In this document: positions 1 through 10,590 of the stretch, piece after piece
How the letters are laid out: each line of letters opens with the position of its first letter
Position numbering within the stretch: position 1 is the first letter of the stretch
Origin: Sympetrum striolatum
Lineage: Eukaryota > Arthropoda > Insecta > Odonata > Libellulidae
NCBI GenBank assembly: GCA_947579665.1
Contig: OX388343.1
Location: 98,585,657 to 98,649,656 of the forward strand
Length of the DNA stretch: 64,000 bases
Direction of reading: 5' to 3'
Notes under the pieces: model-generated
What the model was told of the DNA's origin: nothing
What the model saw: the letters and a program-made list of their open reading frames with translations, nothing else
Databases searched by the model: none
Translations under genes and position numbers: made by a program

Positions 1-115
1 GCTTTAGCTGTGCATCTAATGTGGGTGGCAGCTGCTACATACTGTGCAACTATATGCCCTAAGAATTTGTTGGCAACACTCATTGGTGTGCTAGGAATGG
101 CACATTTTAGTTTAG
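1..115 (+). CDS. MFSD6-like transporter, exon 6 (partial), copy A
   Basis: The 3' part of the exon that in copy B spans 29536-29687; the window cuts off its first 37 bases. It encodes a membrane-helix segment containing ATYCATICPKNLLATLIGVL and ends in phase 1 at a GT donor (TTTAG|GTAAAT). The family is the MFSD6/MFS_1_like branch of the major facilitator superfamily, membrane transporters with about 12 helices. The 115 bases are identical by eye to copy B. The upstream part of this gene copy lies outside the window. The substrate cannot be read from the sequence. Confidence 0.88.
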
Positions 116-984
116 GTAAATGATAGTCATTAAGAAATAGATTTGATAAATCAATAAAATCCACTGAAAAATGTCTTCAATGAGGCTTATTTGACAAACT
201 TGGATATTGATAATACAAAAAGGTTGGGAAGTTATTATATGAATTACAATCTATATTTTAAATAATATATTTTCATGATCTTCCTATCATCTTGTTTCAA
301 CTCTTAAATTACTAAGATGTTAGAATGCTCTTCAAAGAAAATTATCACAAAATGACACTTTTTGCAAAATATGTCATCATAGTCTTGAATTTAATAACAA
401 ATGTTACATGATGATTATTTTCAGTTGCGTTCTACCAATAATACAACAATTATAAAATTAAGCAAAGAAATATCTTGGTGCATTCTCTTATTTTTCAGGT
501 ATATCCAAGTTGGATGTTGGTGTCAAACTATGAAATAGTTAATTTATTATTTTATGTACCATATTTAGCTGCTAACTCTGCAATATTAATAAATATTATA
601 TTATTAATAATGCCTTTGAAATTACTGATATGCTAAGCAAAGCACTAAACATGAAACCAAAATCACATATCAGCTTAATCAGCAAATAGATTAATTAGAA
701 AATAGGTTTCAACAAGTTTATCATATTTTCAGACACAGGATGAAAAGCTAATAGCTTACAGTCATTTAAAGTCTTCACTTCTCTCTTAATTCTTCATTGG
801 GTACTACTTCTATTTGAATAATTATTTTTTTTTAATTCTACCATATTAAGATGCTGGGTTAGGCAGCAATGCTAACTTTCATATCATGACACATGATTTC
901 ATATGATCATTTCCTTTGTAACAGCATTCTGAAGATAGTCTAATTTATTTCTGATTTATGGGCTATTTTTGATTTATAATTAGG

Positions 985-1690
985 GTTTCAACTTCATATT
1001 CAGACTATATCCACTAAGGCCTACAAACTGCTTGGCTTTATTCTTCCCGTGGCAATAGACTTCAATCATATAAATTGTATCAAGCTATTGTATGTATCAC
1101 TTGTAGATCTATTGTAGAATATGGCTCAATATTCTGGAACCCTTATCATTCAAAATATGAGCTTCAACTGGAGATAATTCAAAGGAAATTTCTTAGGGTT
1201 CTATTTCAAGCCTTCAGATTTAAATTTGAAAGAGAAAGTGGTGAATATGAGAGACTAATGAATTTTTTAAACTTTCTGCTTTCCTCCATTAGGAGGAAGC
1301 TAAAAAGACTATTATTTGTGTACAGTATTTTAAATGGCTCCATTAAATGTTCTGAATTGCTCTCAATCATAAATTTTAATTATCCTTTAGTTTTGACTAG
1401 AAATCCTGCTGTTTAACCTACCTCATTTAAAAAAATTACTTTCTATTTACCTTATTATCAAATTCTGAGGGCGCCTGGCCTTTACAATATCCTGGATTTT
1501 TTTATACTTCAAATAATATGTCGAAAAAAATTCTAATGTGATGTAACCTTATTATAATTTGATTATTCTGTGTCAGTGACCTGAATGTTTGTTTTATATA
1601 TTCTATTGTAATCCAAGTGCAGATCCTTCTTTACTTTTTGCGAATTTCACTTTTATTTAGAATTGATTGATAACTGCTTGATATCTTATT
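985..1690 (+). mobile_element. 5'-truncated non-LTR retrotransposon fragment in intron 6, copy A
   Basis: The translation (main open stretch 1075-1416) aligns residue by residue with the C-terminal part of the reverse transcriptase encoded at 50025-51743. Shared signatures are KAYKLLGFI / KAYKMLGFI, YGSIFWNPYHSKY / YCSIIWNPYYNKY and QRKFLRVL / QNKFLRMI. Only the post-catalytic end and the 3' UTR remain; the YADD catalytic core is absent, so this is a dead fragment typical of 5'-truncated LINE insertion. The same insertion sits at the same intron position in copy B, so it predates that duplication. Copy C starts downstream of it. Confidence 0.8.
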
Positions 1691-2204
1691 GTTTATTTTC
1701 TATTTTCATATCCTAAAGCCTTGATTTCTTAATTTTACTCCTTAGGTCTACATGCATTTTTTAAATCTTTGAACTTTTTTATTTCCGGTGGTACTTATGA
1801 TTAAATTTGTCAAATGTTCTTATCTCTACATGTTGTGGTCATTCCTAATTCACAATTTAATATATTTTTAATTTACAGCCTTTATCAATAAGTGTTTTTT
1901 ATATTTATTTATACAGTATATCCTATAATTACTAAAATGTTGAAATAGCATAAAGATGATTTATCAATTACATGCATTATATTTCATGGTTTTTGATAAA
2001 ATTTGACAAATACAGGGGCAGCCCCTAAGGTCCCAACTGTACAGCACCTTCTTAGGCATTAGTCTTTGTAATGGAAGTTAGATTTACAAACATTAGATTC
2101 TCAGGGGAAAGGGGTGTATTTTTACTTAAAATTAAATTATAGTCAAAAAGTATGTTTTTTATAAGTATATATAATAATTATTATTATTATTTACTAATCA
2201 ATAG

Positions 2205-2411
2205 GCAGAGGCAGTGGAAGTTTCGTTGGTGGATTTTTACTTGGATCAGTTGGTACGAGGGAGTCCTTCCGCATCATGGGTTATTTAGCAGGAGCAGGAG
2301 GAGTGCTATATGGTATATTACATTATTTCTGGTTAAAGAGATTAGAGCGACCACCTACTCAAGAAAAAGCAGCAGAAAATGCAGACATGGAAGATGGCGA
2401 AGACATCAAAG
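2205..2411 (+). CDS. MFSD6-like transporter, exon 7, copy A
   Basis: A 207-bp exon between an AG acceptor (CAATAG) and a GT donor (ATCAAAG|GTAAAA); it enters and leaves in phase 1. It reads on from exon 6 as (G)RGSGSFVGGFLLGS, a glycine-rich helix typical of MFS half-domain ends, followed by a helix containing MGYLAGAGGVLYGILHYFWL and a cytoplasmic acidic tail (KRLERPPTQEKAAENADMED). The exon is open here and in copy C, but copy B carries a stop at the Gln codon of PPTQE. Confidence 0.9.
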
Positions 2412-3159
2412 GTAAAAATAGAGAAAAAATGTTGTTCAAATATTACATTCTTTCTGAAGAGTATTTTTTAATAATTAATATCTTCTGTTGGCAATATAGG
2501 CTATACCATATTTTCATCAAATTATTGTTTTATGACTATAGAATTAGAAGATATTTTTCAAAAGCTTACTAAAATTCCTGCATTTTTTTATAATTGGGTG
2601 AACTCACATTCTTGCATGCATTTGTACTGAAAGAACAAAAATCTTGCTTAATCTGCTAATCTTACTTGGCTCTACATGAAGCACAAACCTATTTTATTTC
2701 CTTTTAGTGGTGTTCCAATTTCCTTTCTCTTTGGATTTTTTATTAATTTTAATTTTTATACCGTTTAGTTAAAAGTCATCTTAGGAATATTATCATTATC
2801 CTGACCTATTGTTGATTTCAAATGATAGAATTAGTGAATGATAGTTTTTTATTAAAACTTGAGTATAAGTGACAAAATCACTGAAACAAATTCAGCTACC
2901 ATTTACATTTCTTAGTAAACAGTGTGTATGTATTATCTCAAGATAGAAAAACGAAAGCAAATGATAACAAACACAGTTTTCAAATTTGGCATACTATTAA
3001 TTTGAGTACGTAAACACTGTGAATGCAGAACAATTTGTTTGGATTGAAGTTTTAGGATTGTAAAAGCAAAATGGTTGATCACATCAAGTACTCATGGTTT
3101 GTAATTCGAAAATTGTTGACAATATCAAGGATTTAGGGTTTGAAAGCTTACTGAGTGTG

Positions 3160-3190
3160 GGTTAGCCTCTGCGTAGGGTTAAATTTCATG
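3160..3190. other. Deletion junction in copy A intron 7
   Basis: Here copy A jumps from the sequence matching B at about 33185 to that matching about 34035, missing roughly 850 bp that are present in both B and C. The retained right flank (a TTTGGCATATAAGTCAACCCC-like string, shortened here) is shared by all three copies. Because two of three copies hold the longer form, a deletion in A is slightly more likely than two insertions. Confidence 0.7.
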
Positions 3191-4421
3191 TTTGGCATAT
3201 AAGTCAACCCCTTGGTTTTGAGATATTTTTTTAGGCTTCAAAAGTCGACTGATACAACGGCACATACTTTGATGAACTCTAATTGACAACCACCTAATTA
3301 GTTTCATTTTTTCAATAATATTCATTATTGATTGCTTTCAGACACAGATGGAATAAATTTTATTTTTCTCAAATTTTCTGTTCCTCTACGATCATTTTCT
3401 ATGTAACTCTATTCAAACACAATTAAAACCTTTGATCGGATTCTTTATCTGGAATTTTAAATCTTTTTATTTGTTCAATGATAGAGTCACTTCTTTATTT
3501 TTTCTGTTTTGAGGATGCTATCCACTTTAATATTGTGTTATCATATTGAGAAAGAATTATTTTCATACTATGTGCAATAACTAATCAAAACCCCTTGGCC
3601 TATATATATTTATGGGCCTATATTTATTTCCTACATATTGAACTGATCAAATGGTATTTTATAATATCCATAAATATATATATTTTCTCTTTGATGTTAA
3701 AAGTTTTTAGAATGCTTCATTCCTATCCTCCATGTTTCATCATAGATCTTTAGCAGTACCTTTATCATTTAAGGATTTTATCATCATCTAAATGTTTTCT
3801 TCTTTGGTAGCTTATATTACCTGAAAATCAAAATGCTTTTCTTATAACTTGATTGCCTTGGACCAAACGATAATGAAAAATGATGATGATGATGAATGAA
3901 TGAATTTTGTTAACGTTTTTATGTTTTAACAGTAGTCTTAAAATATTATTACAAATACTAAATGGTGTAAAATGGGATTTAATGTTCTTCAATTTGTATA
4001 AATGAAAGATATTGATAATATATTTTTATAGAAAATTAAATTTGATCTTATACCTAGAATTTGCAGCAAGTAAAATATTGTATTAATTTGGTAGGTATAC
4101 ATATTGATCAATACCAAAGTGTAGTGTCTCAAAAAATTTAAAGTTACAGGTTACAGTTATGAAATTATATCTCTTAATATCCTGATTATTAGGGAGTATA
4201 TATTTGGAAGATGTACATACGAGATAATGCATATACATACAACAGAATTGCTGTAATGTTAATTAATAATTATGGAAGAACTTAAGATTAAATTAAACAT
4301 AATATACATACACCCAATAAATTATGAATGAATATTTCATTGAGAGTTTTATTTGTATTTTATGAATAAAAGGGAACATAATTAGGCAAGGAACTGATGT
4401 ATTTCTCCAATAATATTTCAG

Positions 4422-4601
4422 ATCCAGAGTTAGCAATTCTTCATCCTGAGAAAATAGTTACTCCAGCTCTGGAGCGGCTCAGTCTTATGATTCAAGTGAC
4501 GCAACGTGGATCACTTACAGACATTCCTCATTATACCAAAGGTTCAAATGATAGTGGATTGAATGGCAGCAGTGTCTTTGGTCCTCATCGTGGTAAAACA
4601 G
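4422..4601 (+). CDS. MFSD6-like transporter, exon 8, copy A
   Basis: A 180-bp exon after the acceptor TAATATTTCAG and before the donor ACAG|GTTTGT, in phase 1 on both sides. The product begins (D)PELAILHPEKIVTPALERLS and continues with SLTDIPHYTKG and SVFGPHRGKTG. It is hydrophilic and belongs to the cytoplasmic C-terminal tail beyond the last membrane helix. The sequence is unchanged in B, and has one Ser-to-Cys change in C (NGSS to NGCS). Confidence 0.88.
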
Positions 4602-4665
4602 GTTTGTTTAGCCTTTTTCAATTTTTATGCTAGAAAATTTCAAGTTGCATTAGTTACATATTATA

Positions 4666-5490
4666 TCTATTATATATAGACGCTTCTCCAGATTCATTCA
4701 TACATATAGATAGATAGATAGGATACTAATTCACAGGCTTAACCACTAGTGTCATTGAGTTGAAATTTTTACCACGTATTGGCCATAATGTGTAACCACC
4801 AGAAAAATTGCGATTCTGAACCTCAGTGTCATAAGTTCGATTCCAGAAAGCCACAAAGTCCCGATTTTTCCCATTTAAATGCATTGCTTTGATTTTTGGG
4901 AATTAAAAAAAATACTTTCCGGATAGATAGAGAATCAAAACTCAAGGAGCCTATATTTATGGTTATGATCTATCGAAAACATAAAAGACTTTTACGGAAA
5001 ATATCCTGAGTTCGATGCTAGGACGATGCAAAAATCGGCCCTTTTAAAATAAATTGAGGAAGTTTTTCAATATTTCTTTTCATGCACTTATTGAAATGAT
5101 AGGGAGTTCTTGCTTGGATAGAAGATGTATATTAAGACTCGGTTTAAGAAAAAAAATTATATAAGACCATGCTGTTCCTGGATTCGATGCCAGAGCACAT
5201 TACAATTTCTCACATAAGGAATATATGTGAAAAGTTGGATGTCGTTTGAGGCAGTTGCAGCCAATATTTCTGCTTGAGTTTTCGCACATAGTTAGAGATG
5301 GTGATCTTCTGTTAAGCTGCAAAGTAAGTTCACCAGGAAGACCTGGGTTCGATGCCAGACAAATATATTGCAGCAAATTTTAAGAATATTTTCAATCCTT
5401 ATTTTTTCTTTTGAGGACCGTCCCAATATGATGCCGATATGAAATTAGTGTTTCTGATCTGCTTGCAGTATGCAAGCTATATTTTTCTCG
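4666..5490. mobile_element. Helitron-like non-autonomous element, shared insertion (copy A)
   Basis: An 825-bp repeat starting TCTATTATATATAGACGC after an A and ending CTCG before a T. A perfect 7-bp-stem hairpin, GCTTGCAGTATGCAAGC (5461-5477), lies 9 bases before the terminal CTCG. TC at the 5' end, a 3' hairpin close to the terminus, A/T flanks and no target duplication are Helitron features; the terminal CTCG departs from the usual CTRR. No coding region is seen. Inside are four spaced motifs of GGTTCGATGCCAG type near 4834, 5009, 5180 and 5346. The same insertion occurs in copies B and C. Confidence 0.65.
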
Positions 5491-7344
5491 TAAAATCAAT
5501 AAGTGTTATAGGATAACATTAATTTATAGAAATATGATCACATCTCCCTGCACTTCTTATTATGTAACTAAGGAAATTGTAGTCTGTATTTTATTTACCC
5601 ACAATGGTAGATAAGCAGTAATTTAAAATCCATGGAGTCAGTTGAGATGTTGCGGAAATCAAACTTGATTATGAAGAAAGAAAGATGGGTACTTTTCCAC
5701 ACAAGTTTATTCAGGAGACTACAGGTTTCAGTAGCTCATTGCCAAAATTGGGTCTCATACAAATCTACAAACAATATATTAATTATTATAAGGGGGCAGA
5801 GAGTGTAGTGGGAGAAGAAGGGGAGGGTAAAGGGAGGAGAATAAGGTGGTGTAGGTATTGAGGTCTGAGGATCCAAGTGAGAAAAGGGCAGCTTGTAAAA
5901 TTGGGGAGGAAGGTTGTTGGTTGGTTAGGATAATATTCGGAGAATCAGAATGAAGGATACTTATCAAAGGCTTTAGAGTAAAAAGATCTAAGGCTCTATA
6001 CTAAGGCTCCTTTAGTATGGAAATAAAGTACATCCAGGGAGGAGGAATACTGTTTTACTTGTAAGTGGTAGGTGAAATGCAAGAAAGAGCATTTCTTCTC
6101 AAAGACTCCATAATCTTCTTTAGCATTGATAAGAAAATTTTTAGAAATCATTACAATATAGATGGTGTGGTAGTCAATTACTTACAATTTTTTTAATTAA
6201 TTTAAAAACTCTAAACTTGTTTAGAGATTCAAGATTATCTTTTTGGTTGAAAAAGTATCTACACATAATTTTTATTGTGGAAGACAGGCATAATGTTGTA
6301 TTTTTAAGGAAGTTGACTAGTTTACAAGAACGATATCATTGAAAGGGAAGAACAACATGCTGTGGTCTAGCAATTTGCTACTGGGGGTCATGAGGAAAAA
6401 GACAATTGTTTCTTTGTAATTTAATTCTAAGTAAATTTCTTAAGAATTTTATTTACCAGAAACATGAGTATTGGCCATTTGCTTAGTAATCTGTAATCAA
6501 TTTGCAGTAAAATTTTGGGAGGCAGGTAAAGGGATGTGAAGCAATCTATGTATAAGGCTATGGGAAAAGGCACTTTTGTGAGACCGATGATGGTATGAGG
6601 TATGGGAAATGATATTATCTGTATAGGATATTTATTTGTAGATGCTGAAATCAATAGTATAGTTTTTTGGGATAGAGTAAGGTCAAGGTGATTCAGGGAG
6701 TTGTTAGAGTCTAATTCATGTGAAAAGGAAATCTTGGGGAAACACTAAGGGAGGTAGGAAATGGAAGGAATGGAATCCCATGATTTCCTTGGGATCTAGG
6801 GAAATATAGTGATATGTGATGATAATTATTTAGATTTCATAGTTTTCTGTTTTTATTTCTAAGAAGCAGATATATGAAAACTATTATCTATATACTATTT
6901 ATCTATGGCTATGATAAATTATTATCCTACTTGCAAATCATGTGTTTTATGATCATCATTATAAAGGTATGCAACCCTTAAAAGCTTTTCTCCCTTTATA
7001 ATTTTTTGTATCAATAAGATTATTCACCACATTACTACACCTATCTTTTCAAACCTCTCTTCCTTCTGAAATATTGATGATCATTTCACAATTCCATAAT
7101 TTAAATAATAAATATATCAAATATATTCTACCAAAATTTAACTGTGATATTTTTGGTTTTATGTTACTATGTTGATTTTTGAACCTAATGGATTTGCTGC
7201 TCTAAGTGAACTTTACTATGAAGAGCAACCCTATCATTTACTTCGATCCCTATTCTCTAAAAATATTCCATCCCATTATCAATTATGTATAATTTACAAA
7301 TTATCGTAAAGATGCTAATGATGACATTTATATAACTTATGTAG
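5491..7344. other. Intron 8 remainder, no gene recognised
   Basis: The distal part of the intron between exons 8 and 9. It holds a purine-rich stretch near 5789-5860 and, read on the minus strand, an AATAAA-like signal near 5710 followed by short broken reading frames (5779-6654). These match no family I recognise. The stretch is conserved in the other copies, with a deletion in B around 36820. It could be an old degenerate element. Confidence 0.5.
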
Positions 7345-7790
7345 CTATGGCTATGAGAGACTTCAATCGCCCAAGAAACTCGATAGCAACCACTATGCCT
7401 TACTCAGGGACTGGAACACCTATAAATCAACATAAGCCATTCAGGGGAGGTTCACCATTTGGTTCCCAACATCTTCTGCAGAGAACAAGCAGTGTTGGAT
7501 CTCCTACAGGAAGAATTTGGCATAAAGGGCAGCAACCAGCCTCTCCAAAAGGAATCTCAAAATTAGCCATGGAAGATGGAAAGTGTAAGAAAAACCAAAC
7601 AGAAAACAAACAAGAACAGGAAAAGAATACTGACAGGGACAAGGATTTCCAAAATTTTGGAGAGAACAGCATTAAGCAGTCAGAGAAGGAGATGAATAAT
7701 GAAACTAGTGCTGGTCATTTAAGAAGTGAAGTGAGGAAGGAGGAAGGACAAAAAAGAGATTCTGAAACCCCAATAGTGGTCAAAAAATAG
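7345..7790 (+). CDS. MFSD6-like transporter, terminal exon 9, copy A
   Basis: The last coding exon, from the acceptor TTATGTAG to a TAG stop, reading (A)MAMRDFNRPRNSIATTMPYS. It encodes a hydrophilic, low-complexity cytoplasmic tail rich in Lys, Glu, Gln and Asn (for example KCKKNQTENKQEQEKNTDRD), ending VVKK. No membrane helix is present. The frame is open in A and C, whereas B has lost 7 bp near the end and changes frame. Confidence 0.85.
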
Positions 7791-8704
7791 TTTTTGAAGA
7801 GGAGATAGCCACTTAATTGAATAACAATTGCATAATATTAATATTAACGTAAGTCATTTTTTCATGATGAAACATGCTTGTTAAGAAGGGCAAAATCTTC
7901 CACGGTTAAATTTGATTATACATATTTTATTCGATAATGGAATTTAAATGTCTCCTACCTCGCCACTTGAATCCAATGAAACACAGATTAAAGTTGAAAA
8001 GTCATGAATTAAAATTATTCGATGATGTAAAAATTGTTGAAATTTGTTACCTAGGAAATTAGATGTTCTACAGTTTTATAAACATACAAAATATTTTTGT
8101 AAAAAAGCTGTGATCTTATCTTTATTTTATATAAAACTTTATTTCTGACAATGGTCTTCCTTTCTTGACAGTTTATTCCTTAAATCAGTAAATGATGCAA
8201 AGCAAAAATTATTAATAATTTGATAACAATTTTATTTTGGCACAGATCAACCATTAGCTGGTAATGATACTTTTTTTTTGACATATTCAGGAAGAAGTGT
8301 TACATTTATGACATCAAGCTACTTGATAAATTTTACTAATAAAATATTAATTGTCTAATAATTTTGCAAAGGGATGCACTGGATCTTTATAAAATATAAA
8401 GGAGTTGAGTAATTTGGAGAAAAAATCCACTGTTTGTTTATATTATTACCCATTTCTCTTTCAACCCTCAGTAATAAAATTTTGTTAACTTATGAAATAA
8501 ACTTTTATTCCATAATGATTTTTGGAATAGCACTAAAGCATCATTTATTTATTTCCATGCAAAAATTAATAATAATTATATCCAGTATGACCATAATATA
8601 TATTTTGGAAAATTAGATTCTATTCCCTATTACTACTGTTTAAAAAAAATTAATTCCTTGAAATATGTATTTTTATTAATTTTTATTGTTAAATATGACA
8701 TATA
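7791..8704. other. 3' flank of the transporter, copy A, no gene recognised
   Basis: Sequence very rich in A and T after the stop codon. AATAAA-type hexamers occur repeatedly, so the polyadenylation site cannot be chosen by eye. Nothing else is recognised up to the Helitron-like insertion. Confidence 0.5.
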
Positions 8705-9842
8705 TCTATTATATATAGATGCTTCTCCGGATTCATTCATGTATCCATATATATATATATATAGAGAGGATACAAACTCACAGCCTAAACCACAAGAGTG
8801 ATTGAGCTGAAATTTTGACGACATATTGGCCATAACGTATAACCTCCAGAAAAATTTTGATTTTGATCCTCAGTGTCATGGGTTCGATTCCAGGGGGCTC
8901 CAAAGTCCCGATTTTTCCCGTTTAAATGCATTGCTTTGATTTTCGGGAATTAAAAAAAAATACTTCCCGGATAGGTAGAGAATCAAAACTCAGGGAGCCT
9001 TTATATATGGTCATGATCTATCGAAAACATAAATGAGTTTTACGGAAAATGACCTGGGTTCGATGCTAGGTCGATGCAAAAATCTGCCGTTTAAAATGTA
9101 TTGTGGCGATTTTTAAGATTTTTTTTGGACCCTTTACCGATGGCATGGAAACTTGAAATTCGGTATCTGGTTGGATATCATGAATACATTTCATAATCAA
9201 ATTTTACATATTCGCTGATGGTCCTTGGTTCGATCCCAGAGGGCCATTTGCACTTCTCAATGCATTTCTTACGGAGATAACGGTAACAAAATTAAGGTAC
9301 TTCCCGGCATGCTATCGACTTCAAACTTTGCATGATAAAAAAGCCAGCCCTTACAAATCAAACTTTGCATTCTCAGATTACTATATTTCCTGGGTTCAAC
9401 ACCAGGTGTCTCTGCAATCAGAAATAGATCCGATATTTAGGAATTATTTTGAAACCTTTCCCAATAATATAGATATATGAAATATATATATATATATAAG
9501 TATCATTTATAGGTTTCAGACACAAATTTTAGATTTCCAAGATCGTCCTTGGTTCGAATCCAGAGAGCCATTTACATTCGTGAAAATTAGAACGTCTTTT
9601 GAGGCAGTTGTAGCCAATATTTCTGATTGAATTTTCACACATAGTTAGAGATGGTGATCTTCTATTGTGCTACATAGTAAGTTCACCAGGAAGACCCGGG
9701 TTGGATGCCAGACGATGAAATTTCAGCGAATTTTAAGAAAATTTACTTGCCTTTTATTTTTTTTTGAGGACCCTCCCAAAATGATGCCGATATGAAATTA
9801 ATATGCCGATCTGCTTGCAGTATGCAAGCTACATTTTACTCG
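8705..9842. mobile_element. Helitron-like element inserted in a TA microsatellite (copy A only)
   Basis: A 1138-bp element with the same ends as the one at 4666-5490: it begins TCTATTATATATAGATGC, carries the hairpin GCTTGCAGTATGCAAGC at 9813-9829 and ends CTCG at 9842. Copies B (39649-39717) and C (near 60953-60971) have only a plain TA repeat at this spot. The insertion point is therefore seen directly, between an A and a T, with no clear target-site duplication. Six B-box-like motifs occur at about 8881, 9057, 9226, 9393, 9551 and 9699, spaced 148-176 bp. No transposase or Rep/helicase is encoded. Confidence 0.72.
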
Positions 9843-10590
9843 TATATATATATATTTAAATATTTGTATCTTCTAAAGTAATTGCTATTTTGAAACCATA
9901 GGAACCATAAGGTGATTCTTCACAGGTTTGAAAATCTGGAAATTAAAATACAAAAATTACAATTTTATACTTCTATGTTTTCATGAGAATTTATAACCAT
10001 GAATATGAAAAATTTAGTTTTGGTTTGTATGTCCTTCTAAATGGAAGAGTTTCACTTATTTTTTATAATAAACAGAAGGGTTGAGAAAATTCAATAGCAT
10101 CATCAAATTTGGAATTCATTTATTTAAGTTGTTGATTTAGTTGAGTTTTTCAATTAAAATACACATATAATTTAATTATGTTGTCAGAACTATAAATCCT
10201 CTTTGAGTATGGTAAAATAGCATATCCCAAACCAATGTATTTCGTAATATTTAACTTAGCAAAATATTATTATATAAACTTCTTCTCTTGGGACTGATTT
10301 TTTTATATTGATTCAGCTGAAGGGAGAAAGTCAAAGAATTTTCAATAGAGGAAAGTAAATGAACCTACCCGGCATGATTACAAAAGCAAAAAGTTATACA
10401 AACTTAAGTCTTTGTTATACAGTAGAAGTCTTTTAAAACGAGTATGGCATGTAGCAAAAGTTACAGTGAGTGATTTTTTGGCCATTGTCTGTCTCACAGC
10501 AAAAAGGACTTATTAACTTATGGTGATGCAAAGTAAATACTGAAATTCATCTAAATAAATTTATTTATTTCTTTTCTTTCAATATAATTT
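9843..10590. other. Spacer between convergent genes, copy A
   Basis: AT-rich sequence between the Helitron-like insertion and the 3' end of the minus-strand Myb/SANT-like gene. It is conserved in B and C. No coding region or RNA gene is recognised. Confidence 0.5.

Noticed and set aside
4834..5358. True tRNA genes at the GGTTCGAT motifs
   Set aside because: No acceptor or anticodon stems can be folded around them by eye; only the T-arm-like word is conserved.
5690..6660. Penelope-like element suggested by a minus-strand AATAAA region and broken frames
   Set aside because: I found no reverse transcriptase or GIY-YIG motif and the hammerhead-like arrangement could not be made to fit, so it is left unassigned.
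7427..7672. Minus-strand 81-codon frame present in all three copies
   Set aside because: It lies antisense to transporter exon 9 and is open only because that exon is conserved; no family features.
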